Position numbers and translations under genes: made by a program. Source: Symsagittifera roscoffensis (taxonomy: Eukaryota > Xenacoelomorpha > Acoela > Convolutidae). Taken from it: a stretch of 64,000 bases of DNA. Numbering within the stretch: position 1 is the stretch's first letter; each line of letters begins with the position of its first letter. The notes below the pieces were generated by a model. It had not been told where the DNA came from. It saw only the letters and a list, made by a program, of their open reading frames with translations, and made no database searches. Location: assembly GCF_963678635.1 (NCBI RefSeq), contig NC_087067.1:3483072-3547071 (forward strand), read 5' to 3'. Shown piece after piece: positions 23,401 through 35,400 of the stretch.

Positions 23401-26400
23401 CTCGACTGCTAATCATATTTCAAGTCTGTTTTTATCGTACCGGCTTACTGTTAGACACTATCCGCAGTTACAAGGAACCAACAATTTTCTCGGTTGTCTC
23501 AAAACAAATATAAATAATCTTCAAAATAAAGGAATAGAATCTATTTCCGAGAAAGAAACGAAAACCGCATGCTACGAGGATTGTTCAAAAAAACAACTGT
23601 CAATTTCAATCAGTGTGGTAACTTTGGCTAAAGCAACAATGTGCTATTGTGCTCCTAATTTTTTGGATTTTTTATACTTCATAGACATGGATCAAAATAT
23701 CTCAGAATCTTCAGAAAAGTGCAAACACGGGGAAGTTTCCGCCACTCAATGGGCTCTTGAGAACTGCCGCGAGTCAGTGTTTTTGAACCCGCAAGCGCCG
23801 GTTTTGCCCCAAATTGGACTCGTTACTATACCAGGATCGGGAAACACGTGGACTAGACTCCTGTTCCAGAAGTTAACTGGCATTCTATCCGGAAGTATTT
23901 ACCGGTCTGGTGATTTGGTGAGAAAAGGTCTTCCAGGGGAAACGGAAACTCTTACTAGTGGCAAAACGACCATGTTTAAAATGCATGAAGGACTCCAAAT
24001 AAATGACAGTTAGTTTATTAATATCTTTTAAATTTTGATGGGCTAAAAAGACAAAACTTTTTTGGGTTAAAAATTTTGTCTCGAATTTCGCAAACTAATT
24101 TGCACCATTTTAACTCTGCTTAAATTCTAGGCAAGATTTGTTTTCTCTAATTTTTGTCCAAAACCAACCCAATTTGAGAAAAATGTGTTCTAATTTTCAA
24201 GTTTAATTCATTTTTTCCGGATAATTTAAAGCAGCGGTGTGTGGCGGAAGAGTTTTTTTCTGAAAAAAAAACACCTTTTTTTGCAGATGAAAACACCAAA
24301 TACTACAAAACTATGGCGAAGTTTGTTCACGTGTTCCGGAACCCCCTGCGGAGTACGTTGGCCGAGTTTAATAGACGAAAGTATGGTCATACTATATCAT
24401 TCAGGAGCGAAGCAGACTTCAGAAAAGTAGCTGGATCCCCTCCCAGGTAAGATCAGAAGGTTATTCTCTGGACTTAGAAAAAAGTCATTTTAGCCCACAT
24501 TCACTAGTAGAATAAACGTAGACATGCTATGTTTCATAGAAACGCACAAGCCTTCTCAAGTATACTAACTGCTAACCGCTGTGAAAATACGGTTTCGATA
24601 GTTTGAATTGTTCTAGTAAGATAAGTAACCGTGAGATAGAAAGTTAGACAATGAACACATCCCGCATAATTCTGGTCTCCAACGTTCCAAAATAACATCG
24701 GGCGGCCAGCCCGCTTAACACTGAGTGGAACTGCTCCAAGGATTCTCCTATTTGTTGTTTCCGTGCCAATAATTGGAATGTTTCATAAGTTTCATTTCGT
24801 TCCTTCTTAGATTCCGTTTCGATGGTATCTAATACCCTAGAGTACCTTGTCGTAGATAAATCCAGGTGTGGCCTCCTCTTATGTAGCTCATCCTGTCCTT
24901 TCTCCCCCAGACAGAAATACAAGTTCGAGATAAGCGTTTGCTCCGACGCCAGACGATCTTTTCCGTCTACCTCCTCCGGTAGTGCTGTAACCTGCGCTGC
25001 GGTTAACGTACTGGCATAATAGAAGTTCTTCGGATTTAGGCTATGTTTGGCCACCACCATTCCCCATTGAAAACGATTAAACCAAAACTCCCATAGCATT
25101 GGTGGCTCAGCGAACGTCGAGGGCCAAAACGATGTAATCCCCAGTGGGTTTTTCCCCCCACTTTGGCCTGTTGGCTGCGCCATGTGAAAATACGGTTTCG
25201 ATAGTTTGAATTGTTATAGTAAGAAAAGTAACCGTGTGATAGAAAGTTAGTCGGAGACAATAAATTGGCGGTCAACCGAAAGTGACAGACAAACTCCGAA
25301 GGTTAAATACTAGTTTGCTCCAGACAGATAAATGAATTAAATAGCACAACTAGAAATGGAACAGGAATCGAAACATGAACTAAATTTAGATACTATGACA
25401 TTTCCCTCCTTGTAAAAACTAACGAATTTTTTTAACGTATCCACTGCAATGCTGTTAACAATAAATCAATAAGGTTAATAATGAGTTTTAACTATCAATG
25501 CTGTTATCAACAAATCAATAAGGTTAATAACGGGTTTCAACTAAGTTTTAGCAATCCACTATGACAAAATTTCAAAACATAATCTTTGAGTTTTTGCCGC
25601 TGCACGGCATGCCCTCTCCCTGGACCTCCTCATGTTATAAAGTTTTGTAAGTTTGCTTTTGTAAGTTTGTTACTCATGTTTTCTACTCTTTTTTTTTCTT
25701 CATTTCGCTCCTGACTTATCCGCCTTTTGAATAGTGTCAATCATAACCGCCCCCATCTTGGTAACTGCTGTTCGTTTTCTGCCCGATCGTCTTGAACTGG
25801 TTTCGTCCAAGGAACTCGCCGAATCTTGGCTTGAATAGGAAACAAGTCGTTGTTTCCGACCACGCTTTTTTACCCCGGTTGCTGGAATTTATTCTGCCTC
25901 TCGCTCCACCCTCTGTGGTATATTTCCTTCGGTGTCTTCCTTCCTTCGGTTAGCTTCGATTTCTTTTTCGCAAGCCATCGTATATTCTGTTGCCGTTTCA
26001 TAATTGCTAGGTCGAATTGTGATTGTTTTGGATTGTACTTGGTTCTGTCCCCCACTAGACGTTCCTTGTCCCTCCCTTTCAGCGTCTGTCCCCTTAGTTG
26101 TCGGATCAATAGCCAGTTTTGTTGAGATGAGCGGTTAATAGTCCTCTTCTTCTGATTCCGAATCCTCCGCGGTTTCCAAAATTTGGAATCTTGAGCGGTT
26201 TCCCATGGTGCGGTGAGAGGTTCCCATGGTGCCTTTTGAGCTGCTTTGTTGACTACTACTTGCTAGTAGCTTCCGTTTAAGGTCCCGCGGCGTTGGTGCT
26301 GCAGCGATTTGTCCCGGCGCCCGTTTTTTTGGAAATTTTGCCTTCTTGAGTGCTACTCCTGATTTTCTAAGCACAGCACCATTACTCATTTTAATAGTGT

Positions 26401-29400
26401 GATCACTTTGATTAACTATACTGGATTTTAATGGTTTATACCTATTCATATTCCGCTCCCCGGTTTTCTGCATTACGGCTGCCGGCGGTACTTCAGCCGG
26501 TTCATTCAGTGCCCGCACAATTCCAGGCTCATTATCCTGGTTAGCAGCTTGGTCCTCAGCCAGTTTCATTGGGTGTCGCCTGTTTTTCCGGTCGTAATCT
26601 GTATCCGATCGGACTCCCCAGTTCGTATCCATTGGCTCCGGCATTGCTTGGGCGTTTGGGTCTTGTTCATCTAAACAGGCAGATTTTGAACGTAATACAT
26701 TTCCAAAATTTAGATTCCATAATGATGGCTTTTTGGTCAAATTTCTGAAAACCGTGTTAGCTTTCCGACCGTGGTGCGCTTCAAACGGTGTTATGTTGAG
26801 GGTAGCGTTTTTGGCAAATCTTAAGGCACCGAGGGCTCTTTCAACCATCCGATCCAAGGGTTCCGGTTTATCCTCCCGGGCATACGTAAGTACTGAATTC
26901 TTGATGCTGCCAATCATGCGTTCGACACATCCTGTTGCCCTATGATCATTAACTGGCGAGATGAGCATTTCAATTCCCTCTTTATGACAGAATGACCGAA
27001 CCTCCTTGGATATAAAGTTTGTTCCTTGGTCAACTCGAATTTGTCTCGGAACTCCGTGGGCAACAATGTCTGCTTTTAGAAATTTAATAATTTTATCCGA
27101 CCGGTTCGAATTACAGACCATCGCCGATGGCCAACGGGAAAATTGATCTACCGCTACCAAAACATACTTTTTAGACTTCTTTAAGTAGTTAATTGGCCCC
27201 CAAAGGTCCAGTTGAACCGACTCATTCGGTTCTTTCGGCTCAGGTATTTTCCCTATATCCCCTTTTGAACACATATTTTTCAAATTCTTACCAGCTAATG
27301 TGCATTCTGGACAATTTCCGGCAATCGTTGCTAAGCTACGGAGCCTGTACGGGTACCAGATGTCTTTGGCCGCGTCATACATACTCGATTTTCCGTGGTG
27401 ATAGTAACGCAACCTATTGTTCACCGCCGCTTGCAAGGTGTTAGGAATAACTAGCCTCTCGTCCATCCACAGGCATCCGTCTCTTACATGAAAATCCTGA
27501 TAGTACTCATGCATAGTACTTACCAATTGCTGCAACTTTTGTGTGTAACTGAGGGTCTTTACATTTAATCATTTCGATAATGGCTTGTAATTGAGGATCG
27601 GAATTATATTGTGATTCTATAAATCGAAGATTAAACAATTCGTGAAGGGCGGTTTGTTTACTCACAACCTTACAACTTCTCGGGATAACGGACATAACTC
27701 GATTTTCCGGATTAACTAATGGATAACTTTCACCGGGGTAAACCGACGGAATGGAAATGATGGTGTTAGTTTTAGTACTCCGGACTTCTGTTGTAACCGC
27801 TTGCATATCCTGATCAATCTCCTCTATTTCATCGCTACTACTAATGCTGGGGTGTCATGCCAATAGTTTTCTGATTTTCTCTCCACAATTGAGTTATATT
27901 TTGAATTTTGAATGTTTATTTTTGAAGAATTTATGTAACCAAATTCAGCTTCAATAATAGTCCCAACTAAATTTCCACTAAACTTAATTGACCTGCCGGA
28001 AATGCGATTTGTCGCTCTGTGATTGGTCCAATTTCCGCCGCATGATCATTCGCCCTCTACCGGTTGTTTTCCATTCGATATATTACAAACGCGTTTATTA
28101 TTAGTAACCGATGGAGACTCGAGTCTGCCTTTGGAGAAAAATTCGTTTTCAAATCCGAGGGCGGATCTAATTCTAGTAATTTTCGCCACTGTAAACATAC
28201 TATCATAGTTGCTGACCGGTTTAGCGTCCAAGCTGGGGTGCCTCGATAGGTAATTGGCGAGTCCAATTTTTGCTCCGGGTTTCTGCTCCACTTGAAAATC
28301 GAACGGTATAAGACGATCTAACCATCTGGTTAATCTACTGAACATTGTTTTGTTCTTTTTGTTGTTACCATTTAGCAATGATTCAAGTGCCTTATGATCC
28401 GTAACTATTGAAAAATTTCTCCCCAACACATAGTTTTGGAAATACTCCGCCCCCCACACAACTGCAAGCATTTCTAATTCATTCGTAGAGTACTTTTTCT
28501 CTGCCTCGTTTAAGTACCGGGATGCGAAGGATATTGGCCTCCAGCCGTCGAAATTTAGTTGCTCAAGAACCGCTCTGAGCCCGTTCTGACTAGCGTCGCA
28601 TACGACTCTTGGGTCACGGTGTATATCAAAGTGCCGAAGTTCTACTATATTAGCCACTTGTTTTTTCAGATTCTCGAATGATATTTGACATTCACTATTC
28701 CAAATATATTCGTTTTTCTTGCTTAAAAAAGGACGTAACGAGGCTGATGATTCCGCGAGTGCTGGAAGGTTTTAGTGCAGGCTATGAATAAAACCCATAA
28801 AGGATTTTAGCTGCGACACCGTTTTTGGTGCTTTTAGCGATTCGATCGGTTCCGTTTTTCGGATTAGCGGTGTGATTTCGGTACAAGTTATTTTATGCCC
28901 CAACCAATCACATTCTTTCCGCGCAAATTGGCATTTAGTAAGCTTAAGCGACATATTCTCGCGATCTAACTTCCGTAAGATTCTTTCGACCGCCGAAATA
29001 TGCTCAATTTCAGTGCCTTCGTCGATAAAAGCGTGCGCCTGCGGAAACTCCGAAAGGATCGTATCCATCACTCTTTGAAATTCCGCAGGCATAAGTGTAA
29101 GGCCGTAGAACCCCGTTTGAAAACGATACGTGCCCGTTGATTTTCCTCCCACCAGCGGAAAATTGCATTGGACGCTCGTTTCCGGGCTAAGTGGTAATTG
29201 ACTGTACGCATACGTAAGGTCCATAGTAGAGAAATATACATTTTTCCTGGTTTCCGTTCGCTTAACGTTTGACCTACCAGGTCCATGAGCTCTTTAATAT
29301 TCGGCATTTGGTATTTATTCTTGTGGACTTGCTTGTTCAACTCCCGGGATTCTAACGCTAATTTCACTGATCCGTCCTTTTTCACCGTTATTACAATCGG

Positions 29401-32400
29401 AGAAACAAAATACTTATCCGAACATATTTCCAGTTTTTTGATGTGCCCTTGCCGTAAAAGTTTATTAATTTCCTTATTGACCTTATCCTGCAATGTGATG
29501 GCACTCTCCGTCCTTTTTGTTGAATCGGCGTTAACGTGTCGAAAAAATCCGCGTGTACCTTATAATTCTCCCTGCACCGACATCACGTTCTCCTCCGGTG
29601 CCTTCTGTACTATTTGCAATCCCAGATTTGGCATTAGATCTCTCCCAATAATCGACGGTCTGCTTCCTCGGATCACTCTGATATTCGTGCTAGTCACCCA
29701 TCCGTTCGTTTCTAACAAGTTTTCCATCGTTCCTAACAGTCGTAAGGGATTGTTTTCGTAACCCCTGAATTCGTCGTCCTCCGGTGCTGGTGCCTTCACG
29801 TTCACTCCTGCGGTGCCCAACGTCCGCTTTAATTCTCCAATGGTAAATATTGAAATCGGTGATCCACTATCTATCCAGGCATTCGTTTGTTTCCCATTTA
29901 CCTTAATTGGTAGTCGAGCGCCGGCCAACTTCAATTCCGTTTCTCTCCGAGATTTGATAGCCATGACAACATAATCTCCTGAGCTGTCCGAAACCCACCA
30001 TTGTTGCTTCTTTACCGGCGTGTTAACCCAGCCAACTGAATTCATATGTTGCGAATAAGTATCCTCAGCGTCGCCTATTTCACTAGCTTCTATATCCTCC
30101 TGATTTTGGATTAGTCCCACTGCCGGTCTTTCCCGGTTATTCCTCTTCCCCGACAAGTTCTCTCGTAATGTCCCGTTTTCCTGCAGAAATTACACGTCGC
30201 ATTTTTGGCTGGACATTTAGTAAGGTGTTCCGGAGTAAAGTTGGGTTGGTCACAATTATAGCATCTTCTAGAAACTCCCCCTCTCATCTCTGCTCGTCCT
30301 CTGAACGATCCACGGCCGCGCTGTCTATTATTTCGGTATCCTCCTCGGATTGTCCCCACCGGTTCCGTTTTGATTGGGAACGCTCCATTTCCACCGGTGG
30401 TGCCACTAGTTGTTACTTCCCCGGTTGCCGATCCGTATGATTTAGCATATTTGTATCCACGTTCGTATGAAAGTGCAATACGGTACACCTCGTAGGGTGA
30501 CTTAGTCGAACGGCATAGTTCATTTTTAGCCTCTCTATTGTTCATGTTCACAATGAACACATCCCGCAGAATTCTGGTCTCCGACGTTCCAAAATTACAT
30601 CGGGCGGCCAGCCCGCTTAACACTGAGTGGAACTGCTCCAAACATTCTCCTATTTGTTGTTTCCGTGCCAATAATTGGAATGTTTCATAAGTTTCATTCC
30701 GTTCCTTCTTAGATTCCGTTTCGATGGTATCTAATACCCTAGAGTACCTTGTCGTAGATAAATCCAGGTGTGGCCTCCTCTTATGTAGCTCATCCTGTCC
30801 TTTCTCCCCCAGACAGAAATACAAGTTCGAGATAAGCGTTTGCTCCGACGCCAGAAGATCTTTTCCGTCTACCTCCTCCGGTAGTGCTGTAACCTGCGCT
30901 GCGGTTAACGTACTGGCATAATAGAAGTTCTTCGGATTTAGGCTATGTTTGGCCACCATTCCCCATTGAAAACGATTAAACCAAAACTCCCATAGCATTG
31001 GTGGCTCTGCGAACGTCGAGGGCCAAAACGATGTAATCCCCAGTGGGTTTCCTTCCCCCCACCCCACTTTGGCCTGTTCGCTGCGCCATGTGAAAATACG
31101 GTTTCGATAGTTTGAATTGTTATAGTAAGAAAAGTAACCGTGTGATAGAAAGTTAGTCGGAGACAATAAATTGGCGGTCAACCGAAGGTGACAGACAAAC
31201 TCCGAAGGTTAAATATTAGTTTGCGCCAGACAGATAAATGAATTAAATAGCACAACTAGAAATGGAACTGGAATCGAAACATGAACTAAATTTAGATACT
31301 ATGTCACCGCGTTATAAAGCAAGCATAATTCATCGAATATTCTCACCGGGGTTGATCATAGTATAAAAAATTCCCCATGTTTTGTGTTTGTTTGCACGTT
31401 TTTCTCAAAAACAAAAAAGAAAGATTGACAAATATTTCGAGCCTTGTTTCAAAAAACGCACTCTAGCAAAAATCTCAGATGCGCTTCTCTTTTTGAGAAT
31501 CTTTAACTTTTGTTGGTTAATTTTGTGATCACTTGTATTTTTGCCTTATTAACTATGCCGTAAGATTTTTTAAGGAAATTAATTGGGTGGTTCGAACTTT
31601 ACCTGAAAAGAATGTTTTTGAGCCAAATTGTTTCTTACACGCTGTCAAAAAAAGAACTTAAGCTGGCAAAAAAAATTTGCTGAAAATATTGCAAAATTTT
31701 CAAACGCCCATCATAATTATCATTTTTTTCAAATATGACTTCGGCAATAAAAAGACGACTTATGGGATCGCGAAATTTGGCTCAACGTTTTCCCAAAAAA
31801 GCGTCATTACGTTCTTTAATTATGTCAGAGAATTATTTAAATGCAGCACAGGAGAAAGTTTGAGATCTTTCTGCGTAGCAAGATTTGAGCTCTCTTTGGG
31901 ATAATCTTGTAATGGCAGCATAAAACTGGCAAGAGTATCAACGTTTGTTTCAGCAAAAGATACTTCAGTGCAAATTTCGCCCAAACTTACGAGCAACAAA
32001 CCAGCCGAGGATTGAGCATATTGTCTGCCATTTTCGATGATGGAAAACCTGTTTTGGTCATTTCTTACGAAGACTTACAGCAAAATCTTTTGTCGCAATT
32101 ACTCAGAATTTTACTATTTTTTGATGTTGGTGATGTAACGTCTTATTGGAACCGAGCAATATGTACCTACTACAACGATGCAAAAGCGAAAGAATTTAAA
32201 AGAAATTACAAAGTGGATTTGGAAAAAGTAGCTGCTGAATTTTTGAACAAACAGACATTTCACGACGACTTGATTCTTTTCGAGAAAAATTTCACGCGTA
32301 AAGGAGTTCACTTTTTGAGAATGGATGAATATATGAAGTCTTTTCAAAATTAAAATTGAATTCGGATCAAAAGTTTTATTTCGAATTATTTTTTGCATAT

Positions 32401-35400
32401 ATTTTTTTATATTTCCGTTTGTGTTTGTAAAAAACGTTACTTACGCTACAAGAAAATTTCAAAAATTAAGTATGAATTAAAAATATTCGTTGAAATAAAG
32501 TTTTTGGCTGGCGCATCTTTGACTTACATGTGCTTCAAAATTTGTAAGCATTTTAATCTGATCAGTTGTTTCGATTTTCCGAGCTCTCCTTGAATCAAAA
32601 ACTCAATTTTCCAAAAAAAACTTGTTGCAAAAAATTTTGAATTTTTTTTCGGCGCGTTCTCCGCGCAAAATAAGAGATGACACATTTGAAAGAAAAAAAA
32701 TGTAGATCAACTGAAAACAGATTAGATAAAATTTTTACAGAAGATCATTGGTACAAACTGACACCCATAGTTGAAGCCCAGAACCCATCAACACGCTAAT
32801 AAATTGTTGGAGTTGAAGATTTTTCCAACAAGTTCAAGGGGAAGATTTAGGAGGGACGCTACCTTCCCGCAGGGATTCGACTCCCTCGTCACCCAAAGGT
32901 TCCCCCTTTGGTCCTTTGGTACTATTTTATGACATGCGGACTTACTTTTTTCTCTAGGCGTGTTCGGTGCCAATATGTCCTTACTTTCAGAGGGGAGCAC
33001 GCGCCAAAAACACGCTATGTTTTTTTATCAAAACCTTCAAAAAGAGCCCAAAAACGGTCTTTTTGGTCTGCCTTCTAAAAATTTGCCCGCTTCGCCTGCT
33101 ATTTTGGCAACATTGGGTCTGTATGATGTTTTGGGAGAACTCCTCCTCCCCACGTCCTAGAAAAAAATCTCCACCCCCATCCTAGACTCCCCCTGGTTAG
33201 ACCCCCTGAAAAAACATTGAAGAAATTGCAGAATTAAAATCCGATAAATGTTATGACTTCATCAAATGACAGTTGGCTTATTCGCCTAAAAAAGCAAGAG
33301 AGCAAAACTACGTTCGTTTTCTGCAAAATTGCTGCAACTACAACAAATGAAGTTTGACCATTTTTGTGGTTGCTGCTAAATCAGAAAAAGATATATGACT
33401 CCTAAATAATGATTTATAATCTTTTCCACCATTTTTTGACTTTGGATTCATTATTCATTCACATTTTTCCTTGCCTAAGGATTACTGTAAATCTAGTCGG
33501 GTAAGTATTTGAAGACATTGAGACATTCTGTTGCCTATAAGTGAAGCTAGGTTAATGGCAATTTACGGCGCAAAGAGCTGAAAAATACCCTCAATTATAC
33601 TTATTTCTTAGGAATGTCTTCTAAAATTGACAAGCATCTGAAGTTAAACCTTCACTTTTTGATTATACGAATTCATATACCGCAATTTCTGGTAGCTACA
33701 CCAAAATGGCAAACTTTAATTGGATATTGTGTTTCGAGTGGCATGCCATTACGATGGTAATATAACATTTAAGTTTCCCCCAACCAAATATTTTTTCCGT
33801 TTTCAATAAAGTAAGAAAGATAATTTTGATTGAATAAAAACAGAACTTTCCCTGAAAAAATGAATCTCAGCATTAGAGTTTAATCTCTATGTCTTTGCAT
33901 GAAAAGCTCAATTTTGTCAGTATTAATCAATTATGCAAATCAAGTTACATTGTAAAAATCGACAATGCGGGCTAGTTAAATGCAAATACAAGTAAATCAG
34001 ACAAAACAGGGAAAAAAATCAAAGAATCTTTTTCCAGGAAAAAACGAGTGCTGTAATCTATGTATATTCGCATAAAACAAAAAAAATAGGAGTAGAAAAC
34101 AAAACGATATCAACCCGAATCATTGTTTACTTAGAGTTTTCCTTCCGTCGCAGAAGAAAATTCTAAGATTGAGGCCGTCTCAAAGTTCTTATACTTAAAT
34201 TACTAGAGTGTAGCTGCCAATCCTTTAATCTGAGAATATAAAATGCTGTCATGAAAGAAATAATCGAAAACTTGTTAGACCAAATAAATAAGTTGTCTTA
34301 ACTTTTGCTTAGCTATTTTGAGAGATTTTACAGAACATTATTGGAAGATCATTATTTACATTTTTAAACTCTCCTCTCCGAAAATGTGACATGAAAAGAG
34401 TCTGGATAAAGCAAATGAGGATCTCTTTATCTATATCCCCCTTTTGCAAAAGGAGATTCGTTATTAAGTATAAAATTCCGGTATGCTTAACTGTTGATTC
34501 ATTTCTTTATAGGGGCTATTCGTTACTAGGTACCTGAGGGAGGATATAATTAAAGAGATCCGAAAATGAACACCTTCTTAAGGAAAAATTGAACTTATCA
34601 GATTTTTCAATGGAACAACAGTCTGTGAACAAAAACCATTTCAAAAGCCTGTATTCATTAAATCATGTTCTTGTACCGATAAACAATGGTGGGAGAAAAT
34701 TGTGAATGGAGGTGATCAAATTGGCAGAAAACATAAAAAGTATCTTCATTGCTTATTATCATATTCTCAACTTGCGCCGATTTGTTGCCAAAGCCTACAA
34801 TCTTTATATAAACTCCAAAATTTCCGGTGCTATTGCTTCCTTGCAAAATTTTATGACATCAAAATTGGAAAATTGTCTTAGTTTCTTTATTGCAGAAAGA
34901 TCTATAACAACGGAGAGATTTCAATAAAAGTGGTTCTAGTTAATGACAAAAAATTATTTGAGCAAGCCTTAACAAGCCTGCCTAAAGGTAGCTCATTTCG
35001 TATTTCCCCCGATCATTCCAAACTGAGTTATTTTGTTGATCTGAGGATTTGGTACATCTGCAGCTAGAGGTCGAGAGAGAGCTCGTTCTCACACACTACC
35101 ACTGTCAAGGCAGGAGATCGAGAACTCGATCAGACGAAATGATAATGAACACCTTACCACTATGCTAAGTTACTTTACCAATATGTTAAATTTCCCAATT
35201 TTCGGCGATCGATAAAATAGTTTTTGATGGAAAAATTTTATACTCAATTAGAGATATCGACTCCTTGAAATCAAATGTTTAAAAAATGTTATTTTACCTC
35301 CGAATTTTTATGCAAAGTTTCGGGAGTTTGAAAATTACCACTTCGGCCATTCTCTGGGCTAAACTTTGCGCGTTTTGAAGATTGTATTCATAATGCTGAA

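Larger units (their letters stand above)
24580..31306 (-). mobile_element. Ty3/gypsy-type LTR retrotransposon 1, with extra partial gag and third LTR
   Basis: In element orientation the order is: LTR (31306-31089), gag, protease, RT, RNase H, integrase, C-terminal extension, LTR (25400-25183), a second gag N-terminal piece (25182-24652), and a truncated LTR (24651-24580). The whole block is flanked by CCGC on both sides (24576-24579 and 31307-31310), consistent with one 4-bp target duplication. The RT, RNase H, integrase order marks it as Ty3/gypsy. Stops and frame breaks show it is inactive. It sits antisense in intron 3 of the WSCD-like gene. A purine tract AAGGAGGGAAA (minus, 25401-25411) precedes the middle LTR. 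Confidence 0.88.

Noticed and set aside
22964-24013. Single-exon 349-residue gene starting at 22964
   Set aside because: The first 54 codons are AT-rich, unlike WSCD, and include an acceptor at 23127. Exon 1 at 22728-22912 supplies the membrane anchor and joins in phase, so this start lies in an intron.
24822-25019. Plus-strand open frames inside the retrotransposons (also 30724-30921)
   Set aside because: They are antisense to gag, identical in both copies because the gag is duplicated, and have no protein features.
32860-32890. tRNA-derived SINE promoter in the GGATTCGACTCC block
   Set aside because: The B-box match has an extra base and no A box is upstream. The terminal inverted repeats fit a hAT-like element better.
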